Of a stretch of 64,000 bases of DNA, positions 39,201-54,200 are shown piece by piece; positions within the stretch are counted from its first letter, which is position 1, and every line of letters begins with the position of its first letter. A program made the position numbers and the translations under genes. The stretch is taken from positions 28,322,025 to 28,386,024 of the forward strand of contig OU612070.1 in NCBI GenBank assembly GCA_914767715.1, given 5' to 3'. This stretch comes from Membranipora membranacea. Lineage: Eukaryota; Bryozoa; Gymnolaemata; Cheilostomatida; Membraniporidae. The notes beneath the pieces are model-generated. The model ran no database searches, was not told the DNA's origin, and saw nothing but the letters and a program-made list of their open reading frames with translations.

Positions 39201-42200
39201 TTGTCGTCAACAAAGGAGTCATCTGTGTGGACTATAGCTCGGTAAGGACAGCACCTGTTAGTGATTGATTGATCGATTGGTCAATTTATTGATTGATTTG
39301 TTGATCGATTGATGTGTTGATCAATTTATTGTACTTTTTTAATTGATATAACTTAGAACTTGACCAAACATTGCTGTTGAACATCCTCTGCTAATGAAAT
39401 GAAAGCCTTTGACAAAACATCGTTGTTGATAACTGTCTTTGCTTTGTACTGATTCTGAAGGAGGTGCCACTGAAGACTCAGGCCTCAGACTCCAACTCAT
39501 AATGTGAGTTGGAGCCTGAGGCCTGAGTATTCAGTAGCAACTGAGTGTTATTATCTGCTATACTATACTATACTATACTATACAGTTAATGTCACTCCGT
39601 TGTCATATGAAATCTCGGAATGTTTGACAGAGTGATACCAGGGAGGGTGGGAGAGATATCCCACCCTCCCTGATGTCAGGTAAACTCACAAACAGAATTA
39701 TCTGGATGTTATTGTCACTAACCATGTTTCCTGGTGATGAAATATTTCAGTTATCACATATACAATGAGTAGGAGGGCAGTAGGGTGGGTAGTGGTTACA
39801 GTTTGCTTGACAATATGAGTGATAAACTGGTATTGCGTAAATCCCTCGTCCTCTGCATATCTTGACAGATGGTAGTTGGGTATTTGGTGTTTGAGTTGTT
39901 GGTGCCTGTGTAGGTTCAGATGGGGGTGAATTGGTGATGGTAGATGCAGGTTCTTCAGTTGTGTCTGTAGATTCAGGTTCTGCGGTGATGTCTGTAGATT
40001 CAGGTTCTGCGGTGGTGTCTGTAGATTCAGGTGTAGGTGATGTAGCTGTGGGGCTGATAGAGGGTGTTACCTGACCTGAGGAGTGAATGGCAATGTCCGA
40101 GCATCCAAAGAATTCTTCTTGTGGGCCGACTCCTGACCCACACACCCCATCTTCACAGCCCCAGTTATTCCCTGTAATTTACAAAAATTTACTATCAATG
40201 CGATTACCAACTAAATCACCAACTGGAATCAATTCATCACCGGTAAGGAAGACTAATAGAAGTTCTAAAGCAGTATAACGCGAGCAGATTTGTTGACAAA
40301 ACCTTTTCAATGTTGTGTGTATATTATGACTTAAACAAAGAAAATATTCAATTACCTGTTCTATATCTCCATTGGAACACACAGGCTGAACAGGTAACCC
40401 CTGCTTCTAGAACAACATCGTGTGTGGATATACCCATGGCAGCATTAAACCTATGAAAAGAGAATAATTTTGTATAAATATCATACAAAAATAATAGAAA
40501 TTATAATATTTGCAATTCAATTGCATTCTTGTCAGCTGCATACTGCATATTGAAAGGCTTGTAATGACATACTTACCTAGATTCACCGGTAGGTGATCTC
40601 AGCAGATTGAAGCAGTCATGAGTCACCGCGATGTTACCATCTGTTCCCTGCTGCGAGATATCATTGTCACAAAGCCGAAACTCATAATATCCACGATGGA
40701 ATGTACTTAGCTTGATTGTTACTTGAACTGCAAATAGGTTGTAAAATCAAGGAGTTAGAGACTTTAACTCAAGTGCTTAGGAGTTGTCTCCACGTTTATA
40801 ACTGACAGACTTCTCGTAGCTGACTTTAGGGGTATCAGATCACAATCAGACCAACGGGGGAAAAATCATTCTAGTTTATTGATGGACATCTCTGCTTGAC
40901 TGGTCCTTCTTGGCCATGCTTGAAATTCACGTGACAAACAATTTAATGTGCGATGACAAACTCCCTAGTTGCTCGGATGGCTTACAACCCTAAATCCATT
41001 CCGCATGTACAGAATTAAGCCTGGATCAAAAGATCCTTTACCATCAGAGGGCTCCTGTTATGCAGAGCCCTGCACTGTTTATCTTTAACATATAATAAAA
41101 AAATGACACACTTGTTTGGCCTTGTTGGTATTCGTTGAATATGAGTCCAGTTGCGTATATGTTGGCCGGTCCAGGTTCATTCACCTTGTATGGGTTATTG
41201 AAGCTCTCACCACAGATACCACACACACCACCGTTAGTTAAATGTAGAGCCTACAATAATGATATTTTGAAATGACGCCTTGAATTGTTTTTTTGCTCAG
41301 CCATTTACTGATTGCACTTTTATGTGCCTCCGTAAAAAACGTTGATTTTGATTCCAAAATATTTTCTGCTCAAGGTTAACGAGTGAATGGATGTTAGTAG
41401 ATGTAGTTTTCTCATACAAAGTTGACATAATTACTAATTTCGAGAAACTCCTTAAAACAAATTGTATAAATTATATGAACAGAATCAATCGATTCAACTA
41501 TTGCAAAAATATACAATGGGTGGCCAATATCTAAGAAATCCTTTCAGAACACTAATTATTTTAGAATTCTAATTTGCATTGCGCCTTTATTCATTAGTTT
41601 AATTATGTTTCACTCATTTTTTTCCCGCACATAATGGCAATAATCTTTAGCAATGATAATAATGTAAATAATTTTTTTAAATAATGAACTTACAGAAAAT
41701 CCACAGTTGTTTTCGTTGTCAGCCCAGTCAATTGGTGTATCAAAACCGACTCTCCAAGCACTGTTCCTCTGAGGGGGATTCAACATGAAGCCATGACCCT
41801 GTGTGATAGAATTACCAAATAAACGTTACACTACAGGAATAAAATAAAATAAAACATTTTTATGAATTCACAAGTAAACACATCTCATAAATTATGGTTT
41901 GTGTTTAATTGTGGATTCATGCAAATTTTTTATTTTATTTTATTAAACTAGAAAGATGTAAGAAACTGATCTGTGTGCGTCTGAATTCATTTTAAATCCT
42001 TGAATTTAAAACTAGCCCTAGTTCGTTAGATGTGAAATTGCTGATAAACCTTGATTGCACATGGTTGATAACAGTGTATTGATATTAGCAACAAAAAATA
42101 AATATATCTGAAAATAACATTGTTAATTGACCCTTGTACCTCTGCTAATGTAGTCAGCCACAGAAGAGCTAGTAACTTCAGCACTTTTCTCTGCATTTTC

Positions 42201-45200
42201 TCTCGACAGTAGATCTGAACGAATATCAGTGAATATTTGAAGCCAGCAAAGTCTACATTGTTTCAGAGTGAGATCTCCACCTTTTTATACTCGAGCTGGT
42301 GATGGCAGCGATAACAAATATATGTGTACTCTTTAGAATATCATAATATGATTATCCAATTTTAATTATATGGTAATAGCTATCAGAAGTCGATAAGAGA
42401 TCTTCCAGTTTTATAATACAAAGTCATTTTTGGTCATGGTAGTTGTCTCCCTAATTAGCTGAAATCATCCTCTATACTTTAGCTGGTGTTATTGAACGAA
42501 AATAATCACTCAACTTGTCGATCAAGGTCGAATTTATTATGTCTGGACAATGAAACAAGAAACAATGCGTGCAGTTTGTTGTTGATTACTGCTTACTTGC
42601 ATGTCTAGATCTGATCTGACTGAGAAAAATTTCTGGGAAACGTCTTTAAATTTGTATATAATTATGTTGTGCTAATTATAGAAAATTATAGCGAGGAGTT
42701 GTTGTTGTGGGCAAACCCACGATATTCGAGTTTGCCGGTCATGTAATCTGTGTCTTGATTTATCGTTGGGTATGAGCTTCCGAGACTGACAAACACTCCT
42801 CGGTCACCGCCAGTTATAAACCTAGCCTTAATCAATGCCATTGCGATTGCCTATTTTTACATAACTGCTTAGATGTTATTATTTTCTAAAAAAACTGTAT
42901 TGATAAATTGAATATGAAAATTTCCTAGAAAAGCAACCAGTCAAATATCTGGATTGAAATTCTTCAGAACCGACAGCCACCGGATAGCAGGAGCGTGGAT
43001 GATTTTACAGATTCGAATATTTTCTTGCATATTCTCTTACAGTATTACCATTTCTCTTCATATAGAAACAGAACATCCTTGTATCAGGAGGCATAGAACA
43101 GAACATTCGAGGCTGGAATCCATTTATAAACACAGGACCGATATTCAGACTGAAAGGTACCAGCGCTGTAATGCATCTCATGGTTAATAATGAGAGAGAT
43201 CTATGCATTGCTGTCAGCGTCGATAAGAATGTCTCCATATTCAGCCTCAAGGACCAAACACTTGGTAAGCATTACCAACGTATATAAACCCAGTTTGCTA
43301 TTAAAACTATTGCAACGTAGCGCTGAAATTCTATTGAATAATTAAGCAACAAAAACTTTTTAGAGTTTGACCTATTATCCCTAGGAAACTTTGCTAAAGG
43401 TACATTGTGGGAATGCTAGATCAAATTTGCACCATTTACCTGCATTGGGAGTTGCTCTCCTCCACTGGTCATGCCGCAGGCATAGAGATGCTGTCTTTGA
43501 TATTTCCCTATTTTAGACTCTTTTGTGTCACCTTGTCTTTTAATCTGCAATTGAGTAGCTCACTTCTCATCTCATACGATCTAATAATTACAGTACAGAC
43601 AATTCCAGCTCGAAGTTTCCCGAAGCAGATTGGTAACAAACCAATCACCTCAGCGTATTTTAATAATCACAGTCAGATACTAGTAGTGGGATGTATGGAT
43701 CTCAGTATATTCATACCAGACCTGGAGAAAGAAGAACTCATCAAGTGAGTTCCGAAATGTTTTATATTTAAATAGTGAATCTACTTCAATGCCCCATATC
43801 CTATCTTATCACAGCATAACAACTTCTGTTACTTACAGCTTGCACATGGGACAAGGTTGAAAACTAACCTGATATACCTTATATATGTATCACTAATATG
43901 TCAATTGCAAATGTGGTCTGATTGATCCAAAATTTGAGGTTCTCCATCAATATCTGTACTTGAGAAGGGTTAGGTATCTGCAGTCTTAATTTAGACTTTT
44001 TTCACAAAACCACTGTAAGTTAAAATGAAGCCTAGCAGACATTCACTATGACAATGTGGTCACAAAATTTATGACCTGATTAAAGTGGAGTGAGTGACCA
44101 GATAACTCTTGCAAGCAAAAATTCTGCAGACTATATCAGATTGTCTGGCAAACTCAATAATACCAGATCTCTTTTGTCATCCGGATAAGCTGTCTAGGGC
44201 TGTTCGGCTGCTCTGAGTCATGATTCAGCTTATACTTATTTAACCAGGTCTAATACACACGACAGTGTACCCTGCTCTGTGCTGTATAATCCGCTCTATG
44301 ATGTCATAGTAAGCGGAAGTAACGGCTCTACTGTCTGTGTGTGGGACGTTAAAACAGGAGAGAAGAAACTCATGTTTGACAAAGCTCATACAGCCCATCT
44401 ATATAACAAGGAAATGGTGAGTCTACTTGGTGTGATTTAAAACTATCTCAAGTCAATAATCCTTTACAACTGTCAGTCCTCCATAATGTTTCAGTATTCT
44501 AATATACTGACAACCAACTTTTGATCCAATCTAATATGGCTAGCAGTTGGGTTGTTGCATTTGTCAGATGGGCAAACAGTCATCCAGGATTCCTAAATAC
44601 ATCTCTTTGTCATTACCGTCAATTATATAAATAACTCGTGATTTGATTTACTTTATTTAGAGTTAGCTCCCCACGTATGCTAAGCTATGTGTAAAAAGTA
44701 TTTACACCGGCAAATTATTATCTTTACAAAGGATTAAGTAAGATAAAAGTCACCACTTCACCAATGAATTTTGTTGATTTTTAATTAGCGCTTTGTTTTT
44801 GTTTGTAGGTGGTCGATCTAACTGCCATGTCATTTGATCACACTCTAAGAAGGCTTATAACAGGTGGACGAGACGGTACAGTCAAAGTCTGGAACTTCCA
44901 TAATGGAGACTGTCTGAGAGTCATGGAAACGGAAGGCAACACTGAGGTTTGTTTGATTTCATAGACTTAACATCCTCACATAGTTTTAATTTTTAAGCTT
45001 GGGTACTGACTAAAATTGGATCCTAAGGTAATACAAAATCGACACTGCAAAATATATAAGGGTATATTCTTTTGTTTTGTTTCTTTTGCCTAATATATGA
45101 GCAATGAACCCCTCAGTTCATTGATATAATGTATACGGACTCAATTCAAAAGGCTGAAAGTAACATTGTACATTGTGTAGAACCTCTCTGTAAATGTGGA

Positions 45201-48200
45201 ATGAACTCCCATGCATTATGACCTGGGGGCATTTCCTTTCTTAGATTTATTGCAGAGCCTCAATATTAAAAATGCAAAAATCAAACAAGCCATAAATAGT
45301 GATATGACACGATCAACCATTAGATTGTTTACACAATATCACCGGAGAAGGAAGATAATAAAGGAATCCACAAGACTACACGGGATTGTTTTCCAGTGAT
45401 TACTCCTCTGAATTCAATATGAAGAGTTTATCATAGTGATAGTGGGGTAATTTTGATGATAAGCTTTCACACAAGCATACTATTATTGTGTGATATCAGT
45501 CTGCATCGCTCACATGTTGAGTAATGGGGACAGAGCCAAACTAACACTACCAAGTACCAATACACTTAATCCAGAGCAGAAGTATAAATTATCACAGGAA
45601 ATTTGCCTCCTATGACATTAATTAAGAATGGGTAGAGCTAGAGCTACCAGCCCTCTTCCTGTGCAGCATAACGACGCTTACTCTCTGAGGCATATTCTAA
45701 CAGAATGTAGCAACCTAGAGGATCTCGATGATCAGAAAAAATACTTTGACGTTAACGTAACACAGCGATTCAAACACAAACAGGAATATTTCTACACTCA
45801 GGAGATATCTGACACTGACAAAGTATGTAGTATATCCTCTATATATTGATTGGTAAACTCAAGGGGGGCATATACACTCCAAACACAGTGAGATAGTAGT
45901 TGCCCTAAGTTTGCGGGTAAGTCACAATCCACCTGGAGGGGGGGGGGACAAATATTCCCCAGTAGTCAGTGGACCAGTACCTTAAAATTTTTACCAGGGC
46001 TCTCGCTAACCAATGAACTCCCTTGTTCTTTGAACTAACTGTGTACCCTCTTACTCCCGAATGATCAATTGATAAGATGAAGAATTGAGATACATTGATT
46101 GAGTTTTGCAGACGGGAATTATTCTGTTGTTCTTGTCTCTAGGTTTGAATCACAATCATAAAATAACATTGGTTTTTTTGGTGTATTTAGTAGCTATTTC
46201 TATTAGCTACATAGTAGATTGTATCAAAGGTGTGTTGATCAATGGAGGCAAGGCAGGGACAAGGTGGGAGTAAGGTGTGGGCAAGGTGGGAGCAAGACGA
46301 TAATGATATGTTGATAATATTGACTTTTCTCTCTGACTCTTAGTATTTAATTATACATAATTTTTTAAATGAACAGTTTGGCCCTGAACTGATTTCTCTA
46401 TCCGAAGAGTTTTGGGGACATGAAATCACTTACCAAATTGAGTATCAGCCACAAAATTTTAACAGCAAAGAAGTTCAAGCCTAAAATTTTTAATTTTATG
46501 ATGTTATCTGCCTGATGACTCGGGGAATATTGATATAACTGCATTATGGGTAATCTCCGAGGTAGTTTAATTGTGATTGATTGTGATGTTGACGTAAATC
46601 TGTTTTTATATTTCTGTAGTTGGCTCTGACTATATCTGTCTCCATTCTCTCAGCCCTTGGTGCAGCTCTTAATATAATGCAGCTTTTCTTCATAATCCAA
46701 AGAATAAGAAAAAAGCAGCGAGGACCAATGGACTACTTTCTCATTTCTCTCAGTATCGGAGATCTGTACAGGGCTAGCGTCAATTCTGGCATTTGGCTGG
46801 TTGTGGTAAGATTCTGATATCTTTTATTCTCTTAGCAGGGTAATTTGTTAATATATATTGCACAAACATCCACTGAATTTCCACCAATATTACATAGACC
46901 ATACTGTTCTACAGATTAAGATGATGCAGAAGTGAAATATTAATCATATTTAATAATAATAATATTAGTTTTGTTGCCATTCAAGGCCCCGTTCGGGACA
47001 AATGAGAAAATGCTGACATGATTAAGATTTATCACATATATTTAGCGCACCCCTGTACAAGGTAGGGCAGCAAGCTAGGGTGATTGATGTATGAAGAGCT
47101 TAAATCCATTAACAACATGAGTAATGATTGAGATTTGAAACTGCATTGAAAAGCTCAGATCATTACCATTACACCACCCTGCCACCTGATAACTGATAAT
47201 CTGTAACTGATAAGTCTGTAAGCTGTCGACTTACATTAATTGATACACCTGTTTATTTTGCAGTGGGAGCATGGCTTCGATTGGAGTTATTTTGACCCTC
47301 ATGCTGATGTTATCTGCAAACTAGTTCAGTTTTCTACTCCAGTGGCTCGAACTCATGGCCAGGTGTCCATGTGTATCATAGCTATCGCCAGGTAACACTT
47401 TGAACCTGCCCGTCACACCAACTTTATTGTAAGATTCGTTGATAAGCTTAATTAAAAAAGTATCTGATTAAAATCAGTGCGGCTTATCCCATGTCACATC
47501 CCGAAAAACGATGCTTGAGAATTTTCTTGTTAACAATGTCGGAGGAACTAGTTTCTTGACTAGACCTGGCTGTTTTTAGTTGAACAATTCGACCATATGG
47601 CTCTTTAGGCTATATGTATTTTTTTGCAGGACAATAGCGATTAGATGGCCCTTAAGTATAAGAAAATTGAACATTTCTAATGGAGTGAAGAACGCCATAG
47701 CACTAGCTATTCTGTGGGTATTTATAATATCATACGCTGTGCCTACTCTGATATATGCTAACGCAGGTATGTATATACTGGGACAGCCTACGTCAACTTC
47801 GCTCAACATGCCCATTCTTTTACTTCTATGGCTTAAATTGTTTCTCATCCTTTCACTCACCTTGCACCTTGTACCTTTTTTTTTCCAGTTTTCCCCCCTC
47901 ATATACTGAGTGGTTCTCGTTTTTTATGTTAACAGACATTTGGTTACTGAAACCGGACGTGGAACTCTATCTCAATAGCAAAAAGGGCTTGCAACCGGTC
48001 TTCAATCCGAATCTTACCAACAGCTGCGCAAAATATGTTCAGTTCTGTACGTTCAGTAAGCAAGGACAAGATCGTATGCAGTTAGAAAAGGTAGGGTAAC
48101 TCAGCAATATCAAACTCCCTGATTGTATGGTGAAGAAGAATCTGCCCCATATTAACTGCACTGTTGGTTGAAGGGCTTTGATTATCAATGCTGGAGTGAA

Positions 48201-51200
48201 TATGTGTTGGTAACATGACTGTAGTTGAACAAAAAGAGTATACATTAGATGAGTAAATACTAGCTAGTATTTAGTTTAGTTAGTTTAGGACTGACTTGAT
48301 ACCCAGCACTAAATATTAGCTAGTGTGTAGTTTGGTTAGTTTAGGACTGACTTGATACCCAGCACTAAATACTAGCTAGTGTGTAGTTTGGTTAGTTTAG
48401 GACTGACTTGATACCCAGCACTAAATTCTGGCTTGTTGATGTTGAGTTCATAAAGTAAAGAGAGGATTGAGTAAATTTTAGGTAGCTTTAAATTAAGCAA
48501 CTTCAAGCATGTATGAAATTTTCCTCCTAGCAAAATAGGTATCCAGTTAAATTTTCAAAAGTTTCTTTCTTCCATTCGCTTTAGGCTTTCTGGATTATGA
48601 ATCTGGTGTCATATGGATGTATACCTCAGCTTATTATATTTGGTTGTTACTCACTTGTAATATACACTTTGATACAAAGGAGAAGGCAAAGACAAGTCAT
48701 CTTTAAATCAGCTGGTAATAAAGGCTTGTTGGAGCAAACAGGCAAGGTGAGATTCAATCGAGGGGGAGGGAAGGGGGAGGGGGATGCACATTCATTGCTT
48801 CGCATAAGGTAACCTAAATAATCTTTTCATTATTAGGGCAACGATTCCGAAAGTATAATATGGACTGACATCATTGAAGACTAGGATTACACCTGTTCCT
48901 ATGGAGTGATGCCTATAAGCCATCTTAATTTTCTCCTAGATCGATCTCAAACTGTAACCTCAGCCCTACGAATTTTGGTGAAGTTTATTTGCTCAAATAT
49001 TCTATATATCTATTCTTGCAGCAAGATAAAGAGGCAATAAGGTCTGCAGTGCTTGGGATGACCTACATAGTACTGTGTATGCCCTCAGCTGTCTATCTAT
49101 ACTCTCACACCACTACAATGGATTACACCAGTGATTACGGCAAAGAGGAGTTTATCATAAACTATATTGAGTTTATGACTGTAGTTACCGACCCACTCAT
49201 ATATACGCTGCTCTCACCAAAGTTTATGAAGTACTGGAAAGCCAAATGCTGTAACACAAAAAAAGGTGAAGAAATAGTTTGTCTTCTCATCTAAACTCAT
49301 TTTTTTACCTTATTTAAACTGATTGTTAGAAAAAATTATAATGTATTATGAAAGCTTTAAAGACAACCATGAATCTGGATCAGCTAAGGTGAGATATTTG
49401 AGATTTAGCCTAGAAAAAATAGCTTTTCTTGGTCATTGGAAAGTAATGGTGAACCTGTTATAATATTCCACTTTTCAATTTGTTTATAGAAGCAAAGAGA
49501 GAAGAGGAAAGTGATACATCAATATCATATCTGAACATGGAGCCAACAAAGACAGAGCCGCGATATACTGAGATCTAAAATAACAAGAGCTGTGCAGGCT
49601 TCTATTAAACGCTGCAAATTTAATATATACATGTATTTAATATATACATGTATTTAATATATACATGTATTTAATATATACATGTATTTCTTGTTGACAT
49701 TTTTTGCAAATAAATGTTTACCACTGCATAGAAATGAAATGACAAGCTATGTATCTCACAATAAAAAAAAGCATTAATAAATATGAGTAGACTTTTTTAA
49801 ATATCAATAGTATTCAGCCTGCCTGATCTAACTTATGGTGTGAGGTCACCCTATCTTTTTTGCCTGATTAAATTATTCATAAAAATTAAATAAGCCTCAT
49901 AGTCCAAGATGGTCAAACTTATTTTTAGGCCTAGCCCGTTGGCCTAATTGGTTGGGCGATGCGTGACCCAACCCAAAGCCAGCTCCTATCAGCCAAGTTT
50001 TTTTCTATTCCTAGTGATTGTACCTTTTAGTTCAGACTATTGATGATCATGGTGTTCAATATTACCACTATAGACAGTTTTGTCTATGATTGCTACTATA
50101 AACAGTTCTCTGTAGCTATTTTGGATGATGTTTGTGGTATAAACGTAACAACACCGGTTGATTGATTCTAACAGGTGACTGGTATCGAGTCGTTAGAGAA
50201 TAAGATTGTAGTGACAGGACTGAACAGGCGAGTCACCGTGTTTATGGACGTACAAGGTGCTGAGAATATGGTGAAGATCTGGGAGAAGAAACACGAAGAG
50301 GATATCCAGGCCATGTGTCACCATCCGCCTAATGTACTCATGACTGCTTCTTATGATGGTGATATTATAGTCTGGTCAACAGAGACTAACCAGCCAGCCT
50401 GCAGGTAAAAGAGAAAAATTGATAGAATAGGTTGAATCTTATAGAGACATTCACGTTTCCTCAGCTATCTATCCTAATCATTATAATACACAAGGTTGTC
50501 GAGAAACTTCAATTTTAATTTGATTTTCATGTGTTTTTTTATATCTAAGATGTATGACAAATATGTTAACCAATTAATTCTATTCGCATCAACAATATGG
50601 CTTGGCAGATGTCCGGATAATATACCACATCAGTCTCCATTAATTGTTCAGTTATCCAAACTCGATAGAGAAATAGAAGAAAAAGGTGGTTCCTATATCT
50701 GCTGATCGATGTGTAATCGTTCCTACTTCAATCCATCTAGATCCCCATCATCACTTCCCGATTCCAGAGAAGTTAGGTTCAGCTTTACCATTGAGAGCAC
50801 AACAAGCTTTTCCTATGAGCTGTCTTTATCTCTAAACTAAAAAACCTCGAATGTAAATGTTGAGCAATATTCTCTTTTCATTGCAGGTTAAATGCCACAG
50901 AGTCGACGAAGCCGATGATGGGGAGTGAGCGACCTAAAAAAGCTGAATCACAGAGGACGTTAATCGCAAAAAAGTTTGACTTGGCTAGACAAGCCTTGAA
51001 CCCTGATATGAAGCCTGGAATATCTGGTTCTGTGAAACTTGGGTATGAAATAAATGTCAACATATAACTTATTATCCAAATGCTACCAATAAAGTGATAT
51101 CTGTCAACCCTGGTCGGACATCATAGGATGCGTTAGCCTGCCATGACATGTTTGTAGGTGGGGAAGGGGAGGGAAGGGGAGGGGAGGGGAGGGGAGGGGA

Positions 51201-54200
51201 GGGGAGGGGAGGGTAAACCACCCGCCTGCCCACCCATCCAAATCATACAGTTTGTCAGGATAGGCTAAGTATGTGTTATATTATACTTCAAAAAACCAAG
51301 CAATATATAGATAAGTCTTGTTACCAATGTGGTGAGGCATCCTGTGTACTTATCACATACTGAAAGGGTGACCATAATATTGACTGAATGTACTGGAGTG
51401 GTCAAGTTTTGTTCGTAAAGATTTTGGATATAAACCCAAACAAGATCATTTCTTGATGTATTTTATCTACCTAGTGCCTATAATTATTACATAACACCGT
51501 TATATAATAAACGCTGATGAGATTTACCCTTTTTCCCTCCTAGTATATCGGACCTTTTGGCTGCTGCCCGAGCTGAAAGTGAAGAAGCTGCCGGCAAAGA
51601 TAAAGAGACGAGGGCTGTGCTGAAGAAACTCTTCTCAACTCCCGCCACAGATAAACACAAAGACTCAACGACCCTACCAGCGATCAAATCCCAAGCCAAG
51701 TCAGCGACAGGTATACTCTGGGGCAAACCTAAACCACCAACACTTATTATTCCGGACGACAGCAGTGATTATGAGGATTTGATCAGAGATGCATTGCCTA
51801 GTATCCTGAAAAGCAAGCGAGATATCGGTGATGGACAGTCTAGTGGGGAGTCTAGCCGTGCATCAACACCTCAGCTAACACATACAAATCCGGCCACTAC
51901 TGGGAGGTAATTACAATTACTATGATCATCTCTGTTCCGTGACTTTATTTCTATATACATGGAAAGTCAGCCAGATTCCCAGTTGTCTCTACTTCAATGG
52001 TATTAATATGTTCATACTACGGCTAACAAATTAATGTAAGCAATCAGTCTCCTTCAAGGGATAAAATAATCAAAGAACTAATAGACTACACTTTGTCACA
52101 CAAAAACCCCCCGTTCTCCTGCAGATGTGAAGACTGTTTTGGCCTCAAGCTAGCAGACCCAGAGAAGAGGCCAGCTCATATCGAGGTAGAGCAGCTCTGT
52201 AAATGTGCAGACGATTCCTATTGTTCCTCAACAGCCTACGACTATCCGTTTCCGCCTATGATTGATAGCTTAATAGTGCCTACTGCTCTGCAACACAAGA
52301 GATCTCTGGAAAGTAAGGTTAGTCAGAGTCGTCCTGCTTTGTACCTTCTAAACAATAATTTTATTTTAAAAATATCAATGAGCGTGATGGTTGATGGCCT
52401 GATGTAAAATAATGTTGATGAACATGGATAAATTCTCTGCTATCCCATTTTCATTTACCATTATAGTCAGCGAAATATAGTGGACAAAATTATGTGTTTG
52501 CTTCCTAACCCCGACCCTAACTAAACCAGCTATATAAAGATGGTAACTTTTATTATTGGTATGATCTGAGTAGCGAAGACAGGAAGAGAAATATAAATGG
52601 GATTGGCTATCCGAGGTATATAATTTACCTTAACTCCAAAAATACTAAACTCACTAAACATTTTCTTAATGTTATGAGATAACTGATTATTCGTTAACTA
52701 CCATTCTAACCCTACTACCTTGGTATATTCATATTTGTCCCAAAGTATCTTTGAACATACTTACCCCCTGCACAGTTTGCTGTTTTATTGGGTCATGAAT
52801 TTCAACCATCAGAAAAGCCAAAGCTTCCTGCAGGGTTGCCATTATTGCTCAGTGTTATTGATTAGGTTGAATGTTCGAGTGAAGCAGTCATTCTCTCTAA
52901 CACCTTATTCAAATGTAGACCGGGTTTGATCGATTTTGGCAGCGTTTGAGTTGCCCCATCCACTGACACTCCAGTGCCTTCAAAATGGATCAAACTTGAA
53001 CTAATTCAAATAAAACTCACAAGTTGTGTTAGAAATTAGCGCTGAATGTTGCTATCACATCATGATTGGATCTCTGACTTTTCTCTTTGATATGAAAAAA
53101 AGTACATCATACGAAGTTCTTCACTCCCTACAGTCCTCATACCAAGACCTTAAGAATGATAGCCATTAGTCTATTGGCTAAGATCAAAGTGTCACTGCCA
53201 ATGGCTGATTAGTGCCTGTTTCAGATTGCTGCACACTTACGATTAGGAGGTCCACCATGGCCTCCCCTCTAGGATGCATTCTAGTTTTCTAGGATGTATC
53301 ACACTCTCAGTACGGCAACTCGCGTCCCTCTTTAGGGGCAGCCCACCCTCTGTTTTGTCATAAACAGGGCAATTAGTCCAGTGACCTTTTCTATCTGATT
53401 TTGAAACCAGATCATGTTTGTCATAAGTAAAACAACCTGTCAGACTTTAACCACAGGGGGGGGGCGAGTAAAGTCTGAAGTCACAGAGAAACCAAAACCC
53501 ATTTTAGTAGATTTGTCTGCTTTTGAAACTTGAGTTGTAATTTTTTATAAGAATCACATCCAGGAGTCGGAGTCGGAAGACGAGCATGATGATGTGTTTG
53601 ACATGTAAGATATCTGCTTGCTTCTCAGTGCGTTATGTGTAACTTTGTTAACAGATTTTGTATAGTCTGCTTTGGTCTGCATTTACTCACCCCCTTAACT
53701 CTTTAATCATGGATGAACTGCTCTGGATAAAGAGCGAAACTTTGTCAAGCCATATACTGTAAGACCATTGGTTGTTGGTTGCGCTCCTGAAAGTGCAATA
53801 TCCAACTATATGGCAAATGTCTGGCACAAAATTTGTTACCAAATCAATAGTTAACAGTATCAAAAAATAATCCTTTCAATCAGTACAATACTTAATTATT
53901 TGGTGAAAATGTTTGCAGAGATTATGTTGTTGTTGTTGTTGCCTTCTCATTCTTCTGACGATGACTTAAATTCTCATAGATTCAGCTCTACCAATAAATA
54001 TAGTCAAAAGTATTTTGGCTATCCTACATGATTGAATCACGGCCATCGCTTTATGGTGTTTGAGAAGGTGATCGCAGCTGTAGTCTACGGCGTCGATCGC
54101 CTTCTCGAACACCTTTAAGGGCTGTCGTTGGAATGAATGAGAATCAAGCTTGGCAGATTAGAGAATATAACTCGGATGGGAAAAGCACGGGATCTCATGC

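Noticed and set aside
46543-46594. Start exon for the GPCR beginning MGNLRGSL
   Set aside because: The phase would fit, but the implied intron to 46620 is only about 25 bp, too short to splice.
47576-47902. Minus-strand 108-codon open frame over GPCR exon 3
   Set aside because: It is antisense to a well-supported transmembrane exon and has no recognisable content.
50041-50110. Second MITE copy around CTATAGACAGTTTT
   Set aside because: Only the terminal 14 bases match the 17472 element and no partner arm is found, so it is recorded only as a possible remnant.
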